The notes under the pieces are model-generated. The model worked only from the letters and a program-made list of their open reading frames with translations. It did no database searches and had not been told where the DNA came from. This document shows positions 18,972 through 26,188 of a stretch of DNA of 64,000 nt, in pieces (within the stretch, counting starts at the first letter, position 1; each line of letters starts with the position of its first letter). The position numbers and the translations under genes were made by a program. Where the stretch lies: positions 1-64,000 of the forward strand of contig PHBO01000014.1 in NCBI GenBank assembly GCA_002840645.1, read 5' to 3'. The stretch comes from Candidatus Cloacimonetes bacterium HGW-Cloacimonetes-3 (lineage in GTDB: Bacteria; Cloacimonadota; Cloacimonadia; Cloacimonadales; Cloacimonadaceae).

Positions 18972-19290
18972 GTGAGATGCTTCGCAAGTGAGAAAAGCTA
19001 CGCTTTAGGTGAGAGCCGAAGGCAAGTGAGATTTAAAAATGTGAGAGCCTGTGGCAAGTGAGAAAAGCTACGCTTTAGGGGAGAGCGAAGGCAAGTGAGA
19101 TTTAAAAAAGTGAGAGCCTGTGGCAGGTAAGAAAAGCTTTGCTTTAGGTGAGAGCCGAAGGCAAGTGAGTTACTCACCTGTGAAACTCTCACTTACGCAG
19201 TTCTCACTGCTTCAGCACTCACTTTTTCAATCTCACTTACGCAGTTCTCACCTGTGCGAAGCACTCTCACCTTTTAACTCACCTGCAAAG
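18972..19290. repeat. GTGAG/CTCAC repeat array: tandem 69-bp units followed by inverted units
   Basis: Two complete 69-bp direct units (18972-19040, 19041-19109) and a third of 60 bp (19110-19169) share GTGAGA, an AAAGCTACGCTTTAG palindromic core, GTGAGAGCCGAAGGCAAGTGAG and an A/T-rich tail. From 19172 the orientation flips: CTCACTTACGCAGTTCTCAC occurs twice (about 19188 and 19232) in units of ~45 bp. The segment 19108-19215 matches the left island copy in inverted orientation. Confidence 0.88.
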
Positions 19291-19293
19291 CAC

Positions 19294-19322
19294 CAAATGT
19301 TAGCCCTATATATGTAGAGGCA
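19294..19322 (+). promoter_or_regulatory. Shared upstream box, copy 2
   Basis: Second copy of the TGTTAGCCCTATATA box, ~33 nt before the start of the second paralog, directly after the repeat array. The match to copy 1 covers about 25 of 29 positions. Confidence 0.5.
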
Positions 19323-19354
19323 GAAAGCCTAAACAAAATGACTTGGAGGAAAAA

Positions 19355-19807
19355 ATGAAAGTCATATTCAAGTTCGGAATCAAGACCTACAGCGGCACAG
19401 TGGATGAAATGACCTTTGGCAGCTATCGCAAGCATAGCCTGTGCATCGGTCGCAAGTATGTAACCCCGGTTCTTACCGCCAACAACACCCTTATGGGCAG
19501 TGTTATGAAAAATCTTGCAGAAGTGTACAGAGATTGCAGCGAGCTATACAAGGCAGACCTGAAGACCTACGCCTTGCGTAACAGCGCTAATATCCCCAGC
19601 GGGAAGATACCGCCTACTTCCTTTGCTATCTTCGTGAAGATGCTTTATCTTTTCTCGGAGCTGGATGAAGGGCATATCGAACTGTCAACCGTTACTTACA
19701 GCGATTTGCAGACCCTTGGCGGGGACATTGCAAGCGTGGCGGATGCAGTGGAGAACGGCTATCTGGCGAATGTGGTGGATGCGGACGAACTGACTGCTAA
19801 TATGTAA
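19355..19807 (+). CDS. Hypothetical protein, paralog B of a ~150-residue family
   Basis: 150 residues from the ATG at 19355, which has GGAGG 5 nt upstream; the frame is open from a TTG at 19343 but the ATG fits the ribosome-binding site and the start of paralog A. It shares with paralog A the YSG-x2-D, R-x6-R, NL, Y-x2-D-x-K-x-Y, F-x-K and SV-x2-AVE-x-G-x-L-x2-V positions described for 18524-18967. No signal peptide, membrane span or catalytic motif is visible. A DNA-binding or structural role is possible but nothing in the sequence proves it. Followed by another small inverted repeat. Confidence 0.8.
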   Translation: MKVIFKFGIKTYSGTVDEMTFGSYRKHSLCIGRKYVTPVLTANNTLMGSVMKNLAEVYRDCSELYKADLKTYALRNSANIPSGKIPPTSFAIFVKMLYLFSELDEGHIELSTVTYSDLQTLGGDIASVADAVENGYLANVVDADELTANM

Positions 19808-19905
19808 GGGTTAGGTGACAGGTGTTAGGTTCCAGGTTTCAGGGCTGCGCTTTAGTGTGTAGTGTGAAGCCAGAGTCTAACACCTCTAACCTCTAACGTC
19901 TACTA
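19808..19905. repeat. Imperfect inverted repeat after paralog B
   Basis: GGTGTTAG (19821-19828) pairs with CTAACACC (19877-19884), and flanking TTAGG/CTAAC-rich runs extend the symmetry. The loop contains GCTGCGCTTTAG, the same core seen in the GTGAG repeats, which suggests a related repeat family. Confidence 0.55.
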
Positions 19906-20000
19906 AACGAGCCGGAGCTTAGAATAAAAGAATTGACAAGCCTCCCCAGATGAAAAACAAGGTAACACTAAAGAAAATACTATTGAAGATGGAGTATTTA

Positions 20001-20948
20001 GTGAAAAACATCCTGGTTTTAGGAGCTGTTGGTCAGATTGGATCAGAGCTTGTCCCTTATCTCAGAGACTTATATGGTGATCATGCTGTAGTTGCTTTAG
20101 ACCGCAGCCCAGACTTTCCCGCAGCAATCTTAGAAGGCGGTCCATGCGAAACAATAGACGCTATGGATGCCAATGCACTGTTTGAAGTAGTAAGAAAACA
20201 CAAGATAGATACCATAATAAACCTTGTTGCAGTGCTCTCTGCCAAAGGGGAAGCAAACCCCCAGATGGCGTGGAAGATAAACATGGATTGCCTGATTAAT
20301 TCGCTGGAGATATCCCGCCAGACTAAGGGAGCGGTGTTTACTCCTTCATCCATAGGTGCCTTCGGTCCCAGCACCCCCATGGATAACACACCGCAGGATA
20401 CAGTTATGCGTCCCACCACTATTTATGGCATATCCAAGGTAGCAGCAGAGCTTTTGGGAGATTATTATTATCTAAAACATGGTGTGGATGCACGTGGGCT
20501 TAGGTATCCCGGTATAATATCCAATGTTACCCTTCCCGGTGGCGGAACCACGGATTACGCAGTAGAGATATATTATGAAGCTATAAAGAACCAATGCTTC
20601 ACTTGCAATCTCAGCGCAGGTACTTTCCTGGATATGATGTATATGCCTGATGCTTTGCGCGCTCTTGTGGAGCTAATGGAAGCGGATCCCAAGAATCTGG
20701 TTCACCGCAATTGCTTTAACGTGTCCGCCATGAGCTTTGATCCCGAAATGATAGCTGCGGAAATACGCAAACATATCCCCGAATTCAGGCTGGAATACAA
20801 GATTGATGCTGTGAAGCAATCTATTGCCAATAGCTGGCCGAATTCCATGGATCACAGCGCAGCCCAGGCAGAATGGGGCTGGGAACCTGAATATGATCTG
20901 AAAGCCATGACCGCCGATATGCTTAAAATCCTGGGTAAAAGGTTATAG
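20001..20948 (+). CDS. tdh: L-threonine 3-dehydrogenase, SDR/epimerase type
   Basis: NAD-dependent enzyme of the extended SDR (UDP-galactose-epimerase-like) group that oxidises L-threonine to 2-amino-3-oxobutyrate. Visible marks: NAD-binding GAVGQIG at the N-terminus, catalytic Tyr/Lys in YGISKVAAE, LRYPGIIS followed by PGGGTTDYA, and the C-terminal PNSMDHSAAQ with WGWEPEYDL, all typical of this TDH type rather than the zinc-dependent one. The frame is open from 19950, but no ribosome-binding site precedes that ATG. A GGAG lies ~6 nt before the GTG at 20001, which gives the usual M-K-N-I-L-V-L-G start, so I prefer it (315 residues). First gene of a plus-strand run; fits amino-acid fermentation. 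Confidence 0.9.
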   Translation: MKNILVLGAVGQIGSELVPYLRDLYGDHAVVALDRSPDFPAAILEGGPCETIDAMDANALFEVVRKHKIDTIINLVAVLSAKGEANPQMAWKINMDCLINSLEISRQTKGAVFTPSSIGAFGPSTPMDNTPQDTVMRPTTIYGISKVAAELLGDYYYLKHGVDARGLRYPGIISNVTLPGGGTTDYAVEIYYEAIKNQCFTCNLSAGTFLDMMYMPDALRALVELMEADPKNLVHRNCFNVSAMSFDPEMIAAEIRKHIPEFRLEYKIDAVKQSIANSWPNSMDHSAAQAEWGWEPEYDLKAMTADMLKILGKRL

Positions 20949-20951
20949 CAG

Positions 20952-21944
20952 ATGATTAAGATTGCAGTAGTTGGCGTGGGACATCTTGGGCAACATCATG
21001 CCCGTAAATTCCAGAGCATTGCCGGTGCAGAACTGGTAGGTATATACGATCAAAACAGGGAACGCGCAGTGCAGATATCCACCACCCTTGGTTGCAAGGC
21101 TTTTGAAAGCTATGAAGCGATGCTGGATGCCTGTGATGCCGTGGATATCGCTGCTACTACCACTGCACATTATGCCCTTGCTAAGCCTGCTTTGCTTGCC
21201 GGGAAACACATCTTTCTGGAAAAGCCTATTACCAGCGAACTGGCTCAGGCAGAAGAACTGCTTGAGATTGCAGAAGAAAAGGGCTTAAAGATACAAGTGG
21301 GGCATATAGAACGCTTTAATCCGGTAATCAGAGAAATTGAGCATGAGATTGGTGAGCCAATGTTTATCGAGTCCCACCGCTTATCCACTTTTCACCACAG
21401 GGGAACAGATGTGCCGGTGGTGCTTGATCTGATGATACACGATATAGATCTTATTCTGGATTTTGTCCATAGCCCCGTTACCGAGATTCGTGCCAGCGGA
21501 GTGGGGATACTTACACCCAGTATAGATATTGCCAATGCCCGCATCGAATTTGCCAATGGTGCCATAGCAAACGTGACCTCTTCGCGGGTTTCCATGAAAC
21601 AGGAACGCAAGATACGCTTTTTCCAGAGGGATAGCTATATCAGCATGGACTTTGTGGCAAAGCAGGTGCGGATAATGAAGAAATCTGCCAATATCATGCA
21701 GTTCCTTCCCCAGCTTCTGATGGGTGCCACTGATATCAAGCCGGAGCAATTGGTGGATGTGCAAGCTATAGATGTTAGCGATAGCCCCAAAGATGCTCTC
21801 ACCATGGAACTGGAATCCTTTATAGAGTGCATTGCCAACAACACCAAACCGATTGTGGATGGTGCTGCGGGAACACGTGCTCTGGATATCGCCCTTAAGA
21901 TAATTAAGCAAATCCAGACCAAGAACCAGTCTTTAAAGAAATAG
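20952..21944 (+). CDS. Gfo/Idh/MocA family NAD(P)-dependent oxidoreductase
   Basis: 330 residues. N-terminal Rossmann fold with VGVGHLGQHHARKF; the family EKP motif in GKHIFLEKPITSE (~90-102); then the beta-sheet substrate domain with GHIERFNPV and MIHDIDLI (His/Asp in the usual catalytic region). The fold oxidises or reduces sugars or small cyclic substrates. Substrate is not decided by the sequence; similar genes in bacteria with LPS often serve nucleotide-sugar pathways. It follows the threonine dehydrogenase after 3 nt, so co-transcription is expected, though functional linkage is unclear. Confidence 0.88.
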   Translation: MIKIAVVGVGHLGQHHARKFQSIAGAELVGIYDQNRERAVQISTTLGCKAFESYEAMLDACDAVDIAATTTAHYALAKPALLAGKHIFLEKPITSELAQAEELLEIAEEKGLKIQVGHIERFNPVIREIEHEIGEPMFIESHRLSTFHHRGTDVPVVLDLMIHDIDLILDFVHSPVTEIRASGVGILTPSIDIANARIEFANGAIANVTSSRVSMKQERKIRFFQRDSYISMDFVAKQVRIMKKSANIMQFLPQLLMGATDIKPEQLVDVQAIDVSDSPKDALTMELESFIECIANNTKPIVDGAAGTRALDIALKIIKQIQTKNQSLKK

Positions 21945-21953
21945 GAAAGCACA

Positions 21954-23249
21954 ATGAAACAAGTATTTATCAAAGATATTCATAAGCACCCGGATACCGA
22001 AGTATGCCTAAAAGGCTGGGTGCGCAACATCCGGCAAAGCGGTAAGCTGGTGTTTATCATCCTGCGCGATGGTACGGGTGAGATTCAGGCAATTGCCTTT
22101 AAGCCGGATTTGAGTGAGGAAGTGTTTGAGAAAGCCAAACGTCTAACCTTGGAGTCCTCGGTTATTATCACGGGTACTGCCAAGCCGCACCCCAAGCATG
22201 AAGGTCAGTTTGAACTGGCTATAAGTGGGGTAGAGGTGTTCCAGTTGGCAGAGGAATATCCAATTGGCAAGAAAGAACATGGGCCAGATTTCCTGCTTAC
22301 TAACCGTCATCTTTGGATTCGTTCTTCCAAGCAGTGGGCTATTCTGCGCATCAGGCACACCGTGTATTATGCAATATGCGAATACCTGAACAATAATAGC
22401 TTCTATCGCTTTGATTCGCCTATTTTAACTCCCAATGCCTGCGAAGGAACCACCACATTATTCGATTTGGACTACTTCGATGAAGGCAAGGCATACCTTT
22501 CTCAATCCGGACAATTATACTTAGAGACAGGAATAATGAGCCTGGGCAGAGTGTACGATTTTGGTCCGGTCTTTAGGGCAGAACGCTCCAAAACCCGTAA
22601 ACACCTTACCGAATTCTGGATGATGGATGCCGAAGCTGCTTGGGTGGAGCACGACGAGAACATGCAGATACAGGAAGATCTTATTCGCTTTGTAATTCGC
22701 GCGGTACTGGATAAATGCGATAAAGAACTTGAGATACTGGAGCGTGATAAAGAAGCTCTTAAGGCTGCCGACGCACCATTTAAGCGCATGACTCATTATG
22801 ACACGATAGAATACCTGCGTTCCAAGGGTAGCGAGATTAGCCATGGCAGTGATCTGGGTGCTCAGGACGAAGCAATGTTAACAGAAGATTCACCTGTTCC
22901 CGTATTTATAGAACGCTGGCCTAAAGAGATAAAAGCTTTTTATATGAAGCGTGATCCCCTGAATCCGAACCTCGTACTTGGGAACGATCTTATCGCACCC
23001 GAGGGTTTTGGTGAGATAATTGGAGGCAGTCAGCGTGAAGATGATCACGACCTGCTGCTTTCACGCATGCAAGCAGAAAACATGCCTATTGAAGATTACC
23101 AGTGGTTTCTGGATTTGCGCAAATATGGCTCAGTACCGCACAGTGGCTTTGGTATAGGTCTGGAGAGGTTAGTAACTTGGATGAGCGGGATACATCATAT
23201 CCGTGAAACCATTCCTTTCCCACGCATGATCTATCGTATATATCCGTAA
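21954..23249 (+). CDS. asnS: Asparaginyl-tRNA synthetase
   Basis: 431 residues, a typical length for AsnRS. An N-terminal OB-fold anticodon-binding domain (VCLKGWVRNIRQSGKLVF, residues ~17-100) precedes the class II catalytic core. Motif 2 is FRAERSKTRKHLTEFWMMD; motif 3 is GFGIGLERLVTWMSG. KEHGPDFLL and NACEGTTTLF fit AsnRS rather than AspRS. It charges tRNA-Asn directly, so Asn-tRNA need not come only from transamidation. It starts 9 nt after the Gfo/Idh gene. Confidence 0.95.
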   Translation: MKQVFIKDIHKHPDTEVCLKGWVRNIRQSGKLVFIILRDGTGEIQAIAFKPDLSEEVFEKAKRLTLESSVIITGTAKPHPKHEGQFELAISGVEVFQLAEEYPIGKKEHGPDFLLTNRHLWIRSSKQWAILRIRHTVYYAICEYLNNNSFYRFDSPILTPNACEGTTTLFDLDYFDEGKAYLSQSGQLYLETGIMSLGRVYDFGPVFRAERSKTRKHLTEFWMMDAEAAWVEHDENMQIQEDLIRFVIRAVLDKCDKELEILERDKEALKAADAPFKRMTHYDTIEYLRSKGSEISHGSDLGAQDEAMLTEDSPVPVFIERWPKEIKAFYMKRDPLNPNLVLGNDLIAPEGFGEIIGGSQREDDHDLLLSRMQAENMPIEDYQWFLDLRKYGSVPHSGFGIGLERLVTWMSGIHHIRETIPFPRMIYRIYP

Positions 23250-23288
23250 GTAAGCTGCTAATTGTTTATAAAGTAAGGAGCAATACCA

Positions 23289-24503
23289 ATGATTAAGAAT
23301 TATCTTTCGCACACCACACAGGTGATGAAGTCGTCCCTGATTCGTGAATTAGTAGCTGCCACAAAGAATGTTCCCGGGCTTATCTCCTTCGCAGGAGGTT
23401 TCCCCAGTCCCGCCACTTTCCCTAAGGAAATCTTAAGCAAACTATATGCCGAGGTTTTAACCGATGAGGGACGAGACGTACTGCAATATGGAGCCAGTGA
23501 GGGGGACAGCCAGCTTAAAAGTGAATTGCTGAAATGGGAAGGATATGATTACCTTACTCAGGATAACCTTGTAGCAACAGTTGGTGCTACCAATGCAATA
23601 TATTACATGACGCGTGCTCTTATCGACGAAGGGGATGTGATTCTCTGCGAAGCACCCAGCTTTCTGGGTTCTCTGGTGGTGTTTGATGCCTTACAAGCTG
23701 ATGTGCAGGGCATTCCCATGGATGCTGATGGCATAGACCTAAATCGTATGGTAGAAAAAGTGAAGCAAATACGGGAATCCGGCAAAACTATCAAGTTTCT
23801 TTATACGATACCGGATTTCCAGAACCCTGCCGGTATATCCATGAGCTTAAAGCGTCGCCGAGAATTGCTTAAATACTGCGAAGCGGAAGGCCTACTGGTG
23901 ATGGAAGATAACCCATATTCCCGCTTGCGTTTCAGTGGGGAAGAGCTTCCTACTCTGTTTCGTATAGCCCGTGAAGAAATGAAGAACACCTATCTTGTAA
24001 CTGAAATAATCTCTTTCTCCAAGATACTCGGTCCTGGTATGCGGGTTGCTTATGCCAAGGGTGATGAATCTTTAATTGGTAAGATGGTATCCTGGCAGCA
24101 GAAGGTGAATGTGTCGCCAGATTGTGTAACGGAAAGGGTAGTAGCCAAATTCCTTGCCGGTGGATATATGAACCCCCACATTCAAAGCATTTGTGAATTT
24201 TACAAGCCCTATCTGGCTAAGATGCTGGATACGCTTAGCGCAACTATGCCGGCATATGTACAATGGACAAAGCCTAATGGTGGCATTTTCCTCTGGCTGT
24301 GGTTACCGGAAGATATAAACGCCGATAAACTGTTTTTCCAGGCTAAAGACCATTTGGTTGCCTTTATCCCAGGCAGCAAGTTCTATCCCGAAGGTCAGGA
24401 GAAATTCAACTGTCTGCGCCTGAATTATACTTACTCCACTCTTGAGCAAATCGAGACCGGGATTGGGCGGCTGGCTAATCTGATAAAGACCATCTATGCT
24501 TGA
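23289..24503 (+). CDS. PLP-dependent class I aminotransferase (2-aminoadipate / LysN-like group)
   Basis: 404 residues of fold type I. Family marks: ISFAGGFPSPATFP near the N-terminus, QYGASEGDSQLK, TIPDFQNPAGISMS, the conserved DNPYSRLRF and the PLP-lysine context SFSKILGPGMRVAY (~243-256). This closely resembles the LysN/2-aminoadipate or multi-substrate aminotransferase group that transfers amino groups from branched, aromatic or aminoadipate substrates to 2-oxoglutarate. There is no N-terminal GntR domain, so it is not a MocR regulator. It sits 39 nt after asnS with AAGGAG before the start; role in amino-acid catabolism is likely. Confidence 0.9.
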   Translation: MIKNYLSHTTQVMKSSLIRELVAATKNVPGLISFAGGFPSPATFPKEILSKLYAEVLTDEGRDVLQYGASEGDSQLKSELLKWEGYDYLTQDNLVATVGATNAIYYMTRALIDEGDVILCEAPSFLGSLVVFDALQADVQGIPMDADGIDLNRMVEKVKQIRESGKTIKFLYTIPDFQNPAGISMSLKRRRELLKYCEAEGLLVMEDNPYSRLRFSGEELPTLFRIAREEMKNTYLVTEIISFSKILGPGMRVAYAKGDESLIGKMVSWQQKVNVSPDCVTERVVAKFLAGGYMNPHIQSICEFYKPYLAKMLDTLSATMPAYVQWTKPNGGIFLWLWLPEDINADKLFFQAKDHLVAFIPGSKFYPEGQEKFNCLRLNYTYSTLEQIETGIGRLANLIKTIYA

Positions 24504-24563
24504 CATCGGCACGTTTCTTGCTTATCATATAATATAGTTGACCTCTTGTAAAGGAGATTTACC

Positions 24564-25007
24564 ATGAGAAAACTTATTGTTTGCCTAACATTGATTGTGA
24601 TAATGCTGCCTCTGGTAGCACAAATTGATTTACCCCGCCCCAATCTGAACCCATTCAGGGGTTCAGATAATGCGTTGCTACCTATGGATAGAATCCAGAT
24701 GTCCCACTCAATGGGCTTTCAGGCTGGCACAAGCTCTGCTGGCGATGGCTACTATCTTTCCCGCTATACAAACCATATCAAGTATAAGTTCAATCCAAAG
24801 CTTGAGCTTGATTTAGACTTGAATTTCGTTAATTATGGCAGCATGAATACCTCCAGCAAGTTCAGCATGAATGACGACAATAGCAATAAGCTTATCCCAG
24901 AGTTTTCATTGCGTTACAAGCCTACGGACACCATCCTTATACAGGTGGAAATGAATCAGGGAACTTACTTTAACCAACCCCGCAAAGCCTGGTACGAAAC
25001 CTGGTAA
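24564..25007 (+). CDS. Small secreted hypothetical protein
   Basis: 147 residues with a signal peptide (MRKLIVCLTLIVIMLPLVAQ). AAAGGAG stands 8 nt before the ATG. The mature part starts with a Pro/Asn-rich segment, then alternating strands (YTNHIKYKFNPKLELDLDLNF) that resemble the edge of an outer-membrane beta-barrel or a T9SS-associated envelope protein. No family recognised. It lies between the aminotransferase and prepilin peptidase genes and may belong to the envelope. Confidence 0.75.
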   Translation: MRKLIVCLTLIVIMLPLVAQIDLPRPNLNPFRGSDNALLPMDRIQMSHSMGFQAGTSSAGDGYYLSRYTNHIKYKFNPKLELDLDLNFVNYGSMNTSSKFSMNDDNSNKLIPEFSLRYKPTDTILIQVEMNQGTYFNQPRKAWYETW

Positions 25008-25064
25008 ATATTTCAGCCATTATCAAATAACAGATACCCCTGAGGAGGAATCCTGACTACTGTA

Positions 25065-25814
25065 ATGATCATAATAATAGCTGCCTTTGGTGCGGCTTTG
25101 GGCAGTTTTTTCAATGTACTAATCCACCGTATCCCCAATAAACAGTCGATTATTTTCCCGGCTTCACATTGTGATGGCTGCAAGAAGCATATCCCATTTT
25201 ATCAGAATATCCCCATTATCAGCTACATCATTCTAAAGGGAAAGTGTTCAAAATGCGGAGCTTCCATACATTGGCATCACCTATTAGTTGAAGTAATTAC
25301 CCCGTTATTATTTGTGGGTATATTCTTACGTTATGGGATTAGTGACGTCCTCTTCTTCAAGTATCTGCTGCTTTTCTCCTTTTTGATCCCCATATTCTTT
25401 ATAGACGCCTTTCATAACATCATTCCCCATGTGCTATCTATACCTCTGATAGGTATAGGTATCCTCACTTCAATGCTTCCGGGTAACAACGTAGGCTTGA
25501 TAGAATCCGTATTAACCGCACTTTTCATCTTTTGTTTTTTGTTGTTGCTTGCATGGGCATATCAGAAAGTGCGTGGTGTGGATGGTTTGGGAGGCGGTGA
25601 TATCTGGCTGCTAACCGGTATAGCATCCTTTTTTGGTTTACAGGGTATGCCGTTTATCTTTATCCTGGCAGCCTCCTTGGGCATATTATACTTTCTCATA
25701 TTCATCAGGGACAAAGATAAAGAATTTGCATTTGGTACCTTCATTGCCGCTGCTACCGTATTTTGGGTTTTACTTGGCCAAGAGCTTATATTAGGGTTTT
25801 TTAAACTATACTAA
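25065..25814 (+). CDS. Prepilin peptidase (A24 family), PilD/type IV leader peptidase
   Basis: 249-residue polytopic inner-membrane aspartic protease that cleaves and N-methylates type IV prepilins and pseudopilins. The N-terminal methylase-type domain has FFNVLIHRIP and two CxxC pairs (CDGCKKH, CSKCGAS). The catalytic aspartates lie in FFIDAFHNIIP and GLGGGDIWLL. About eight membrane segments. The only good ribosome-binding site (GAGGAGG) stands ~16 nt before the ATG at 25065, unusually far; a non-ATG start slightly upstream is possible. No pilin genes are in this window. Confidence 0.92.
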   Translation: MIIIIAAFGAALGSFFNVLIHRIPNKQSIIFPASHCDGCKKHIPFYQNIPIISYIILKGKCSKCGASIHWHHLLVEVITPLLFVGIFLRYGISDVLFFKYLLLFSFLIPIFFIDAFHNIIPHVLSIPLIGIGILTSMLPGNNVGLIESVLTALFIFCFLLLLAWAYQKVRGVDGLGGGDIWLLTGIASFFGLQGMPFIFILAASLGILYFLIFIRDKDKEFAFGTFIAAATVFWVLLGQELILGFFKLY

Positions 25815-25897
25815 AACAAACAGGTTCTTGCATAATCTACTAATGTTGTAGCATTCCCACATTGATTCCATTATCATTCTACTTGCTTGCAACAGAT

Positions 25898-25948
25898 AAC
25901 TATCCCATAACCCTCCCATATCCGATACGGGAGGGTTATGGGATAGTT
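25898..25948. terminator. 20-bp perfect hairpin, probable transcription stop after the prepilin peptidase gene
   Basis: Arms 25898-25917 and 25929-25948 are exact reverse complements around an 11-nt loop. No T-tract follows on either strand, so it is either a factor-aided stop or an RNA-protecting structure rather than a textbook terminator. Confidence 0.6.
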
Positions 25949-26125
25949 ACCGGCAGCTTGTATGCTAAGTCTATCTAATCAGTAGCTTTATCCTCAAGGT
26001 AATGCAGCGCTAAAAATAGCAAGAGCATATGTAGCAAATTACTGCATAAAATAATTAGGCAACTTCAATAAATATAGACAATGATGCAAATTGCCCTGTG
26101 TGCTTGATAGAGCTTAAAAAAGGAC

Positions 26126-26154
26126 TTGACGAGATTCCCCCTATTGAAATAAAT
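26126..26154 (+). promoter_or_regulatory. Sigma-70-type promoter of the glucan operon
   Basis: TTGACG and ATAAAT are separated by 17 nt, 34 nt upstream of the first start codon. Five of six positions match the consensus -35; the -10 is looser. Confidence 0.55.
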
Positions 26155-26188
26155 CAACACAAGAGATAATTAGTTTAAAGGGGGTTCG

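Larger units (their letters stand above)
18968..19354. other. Intergenic region filled by the GTGAG repeat array and shared box copy 2
   Basis: 387 nt between the two paralogs. Almost all of it is repeat (18972-19290), followed by the second shared upstream box and a GGAGG ribosome-binding site. No gene is supported. Confidence 0.75.
25815..26188. other. Intergenic region before the glucan operon
   Basis: 374 nt without a gene. It holds a 20-bp perfect hairpin (25898-25948) soon after the peptidase gene and a promoter-like pair at 26126-26154 before the debranching enzyme gene. Confidence 0.65.

Noticed and set aside
18972-19290. CRISPR-like array
   Set aside because: Units are imperfect direct repeats without unique spacers, orientation flips inside the array, and no cas gene is in the window.
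12900-19300. Complete integrative element with integrase and att sites
   Set aside because: No integrase, transposase, relaxase or tRNA-derived attachment site was found in or beside the island.
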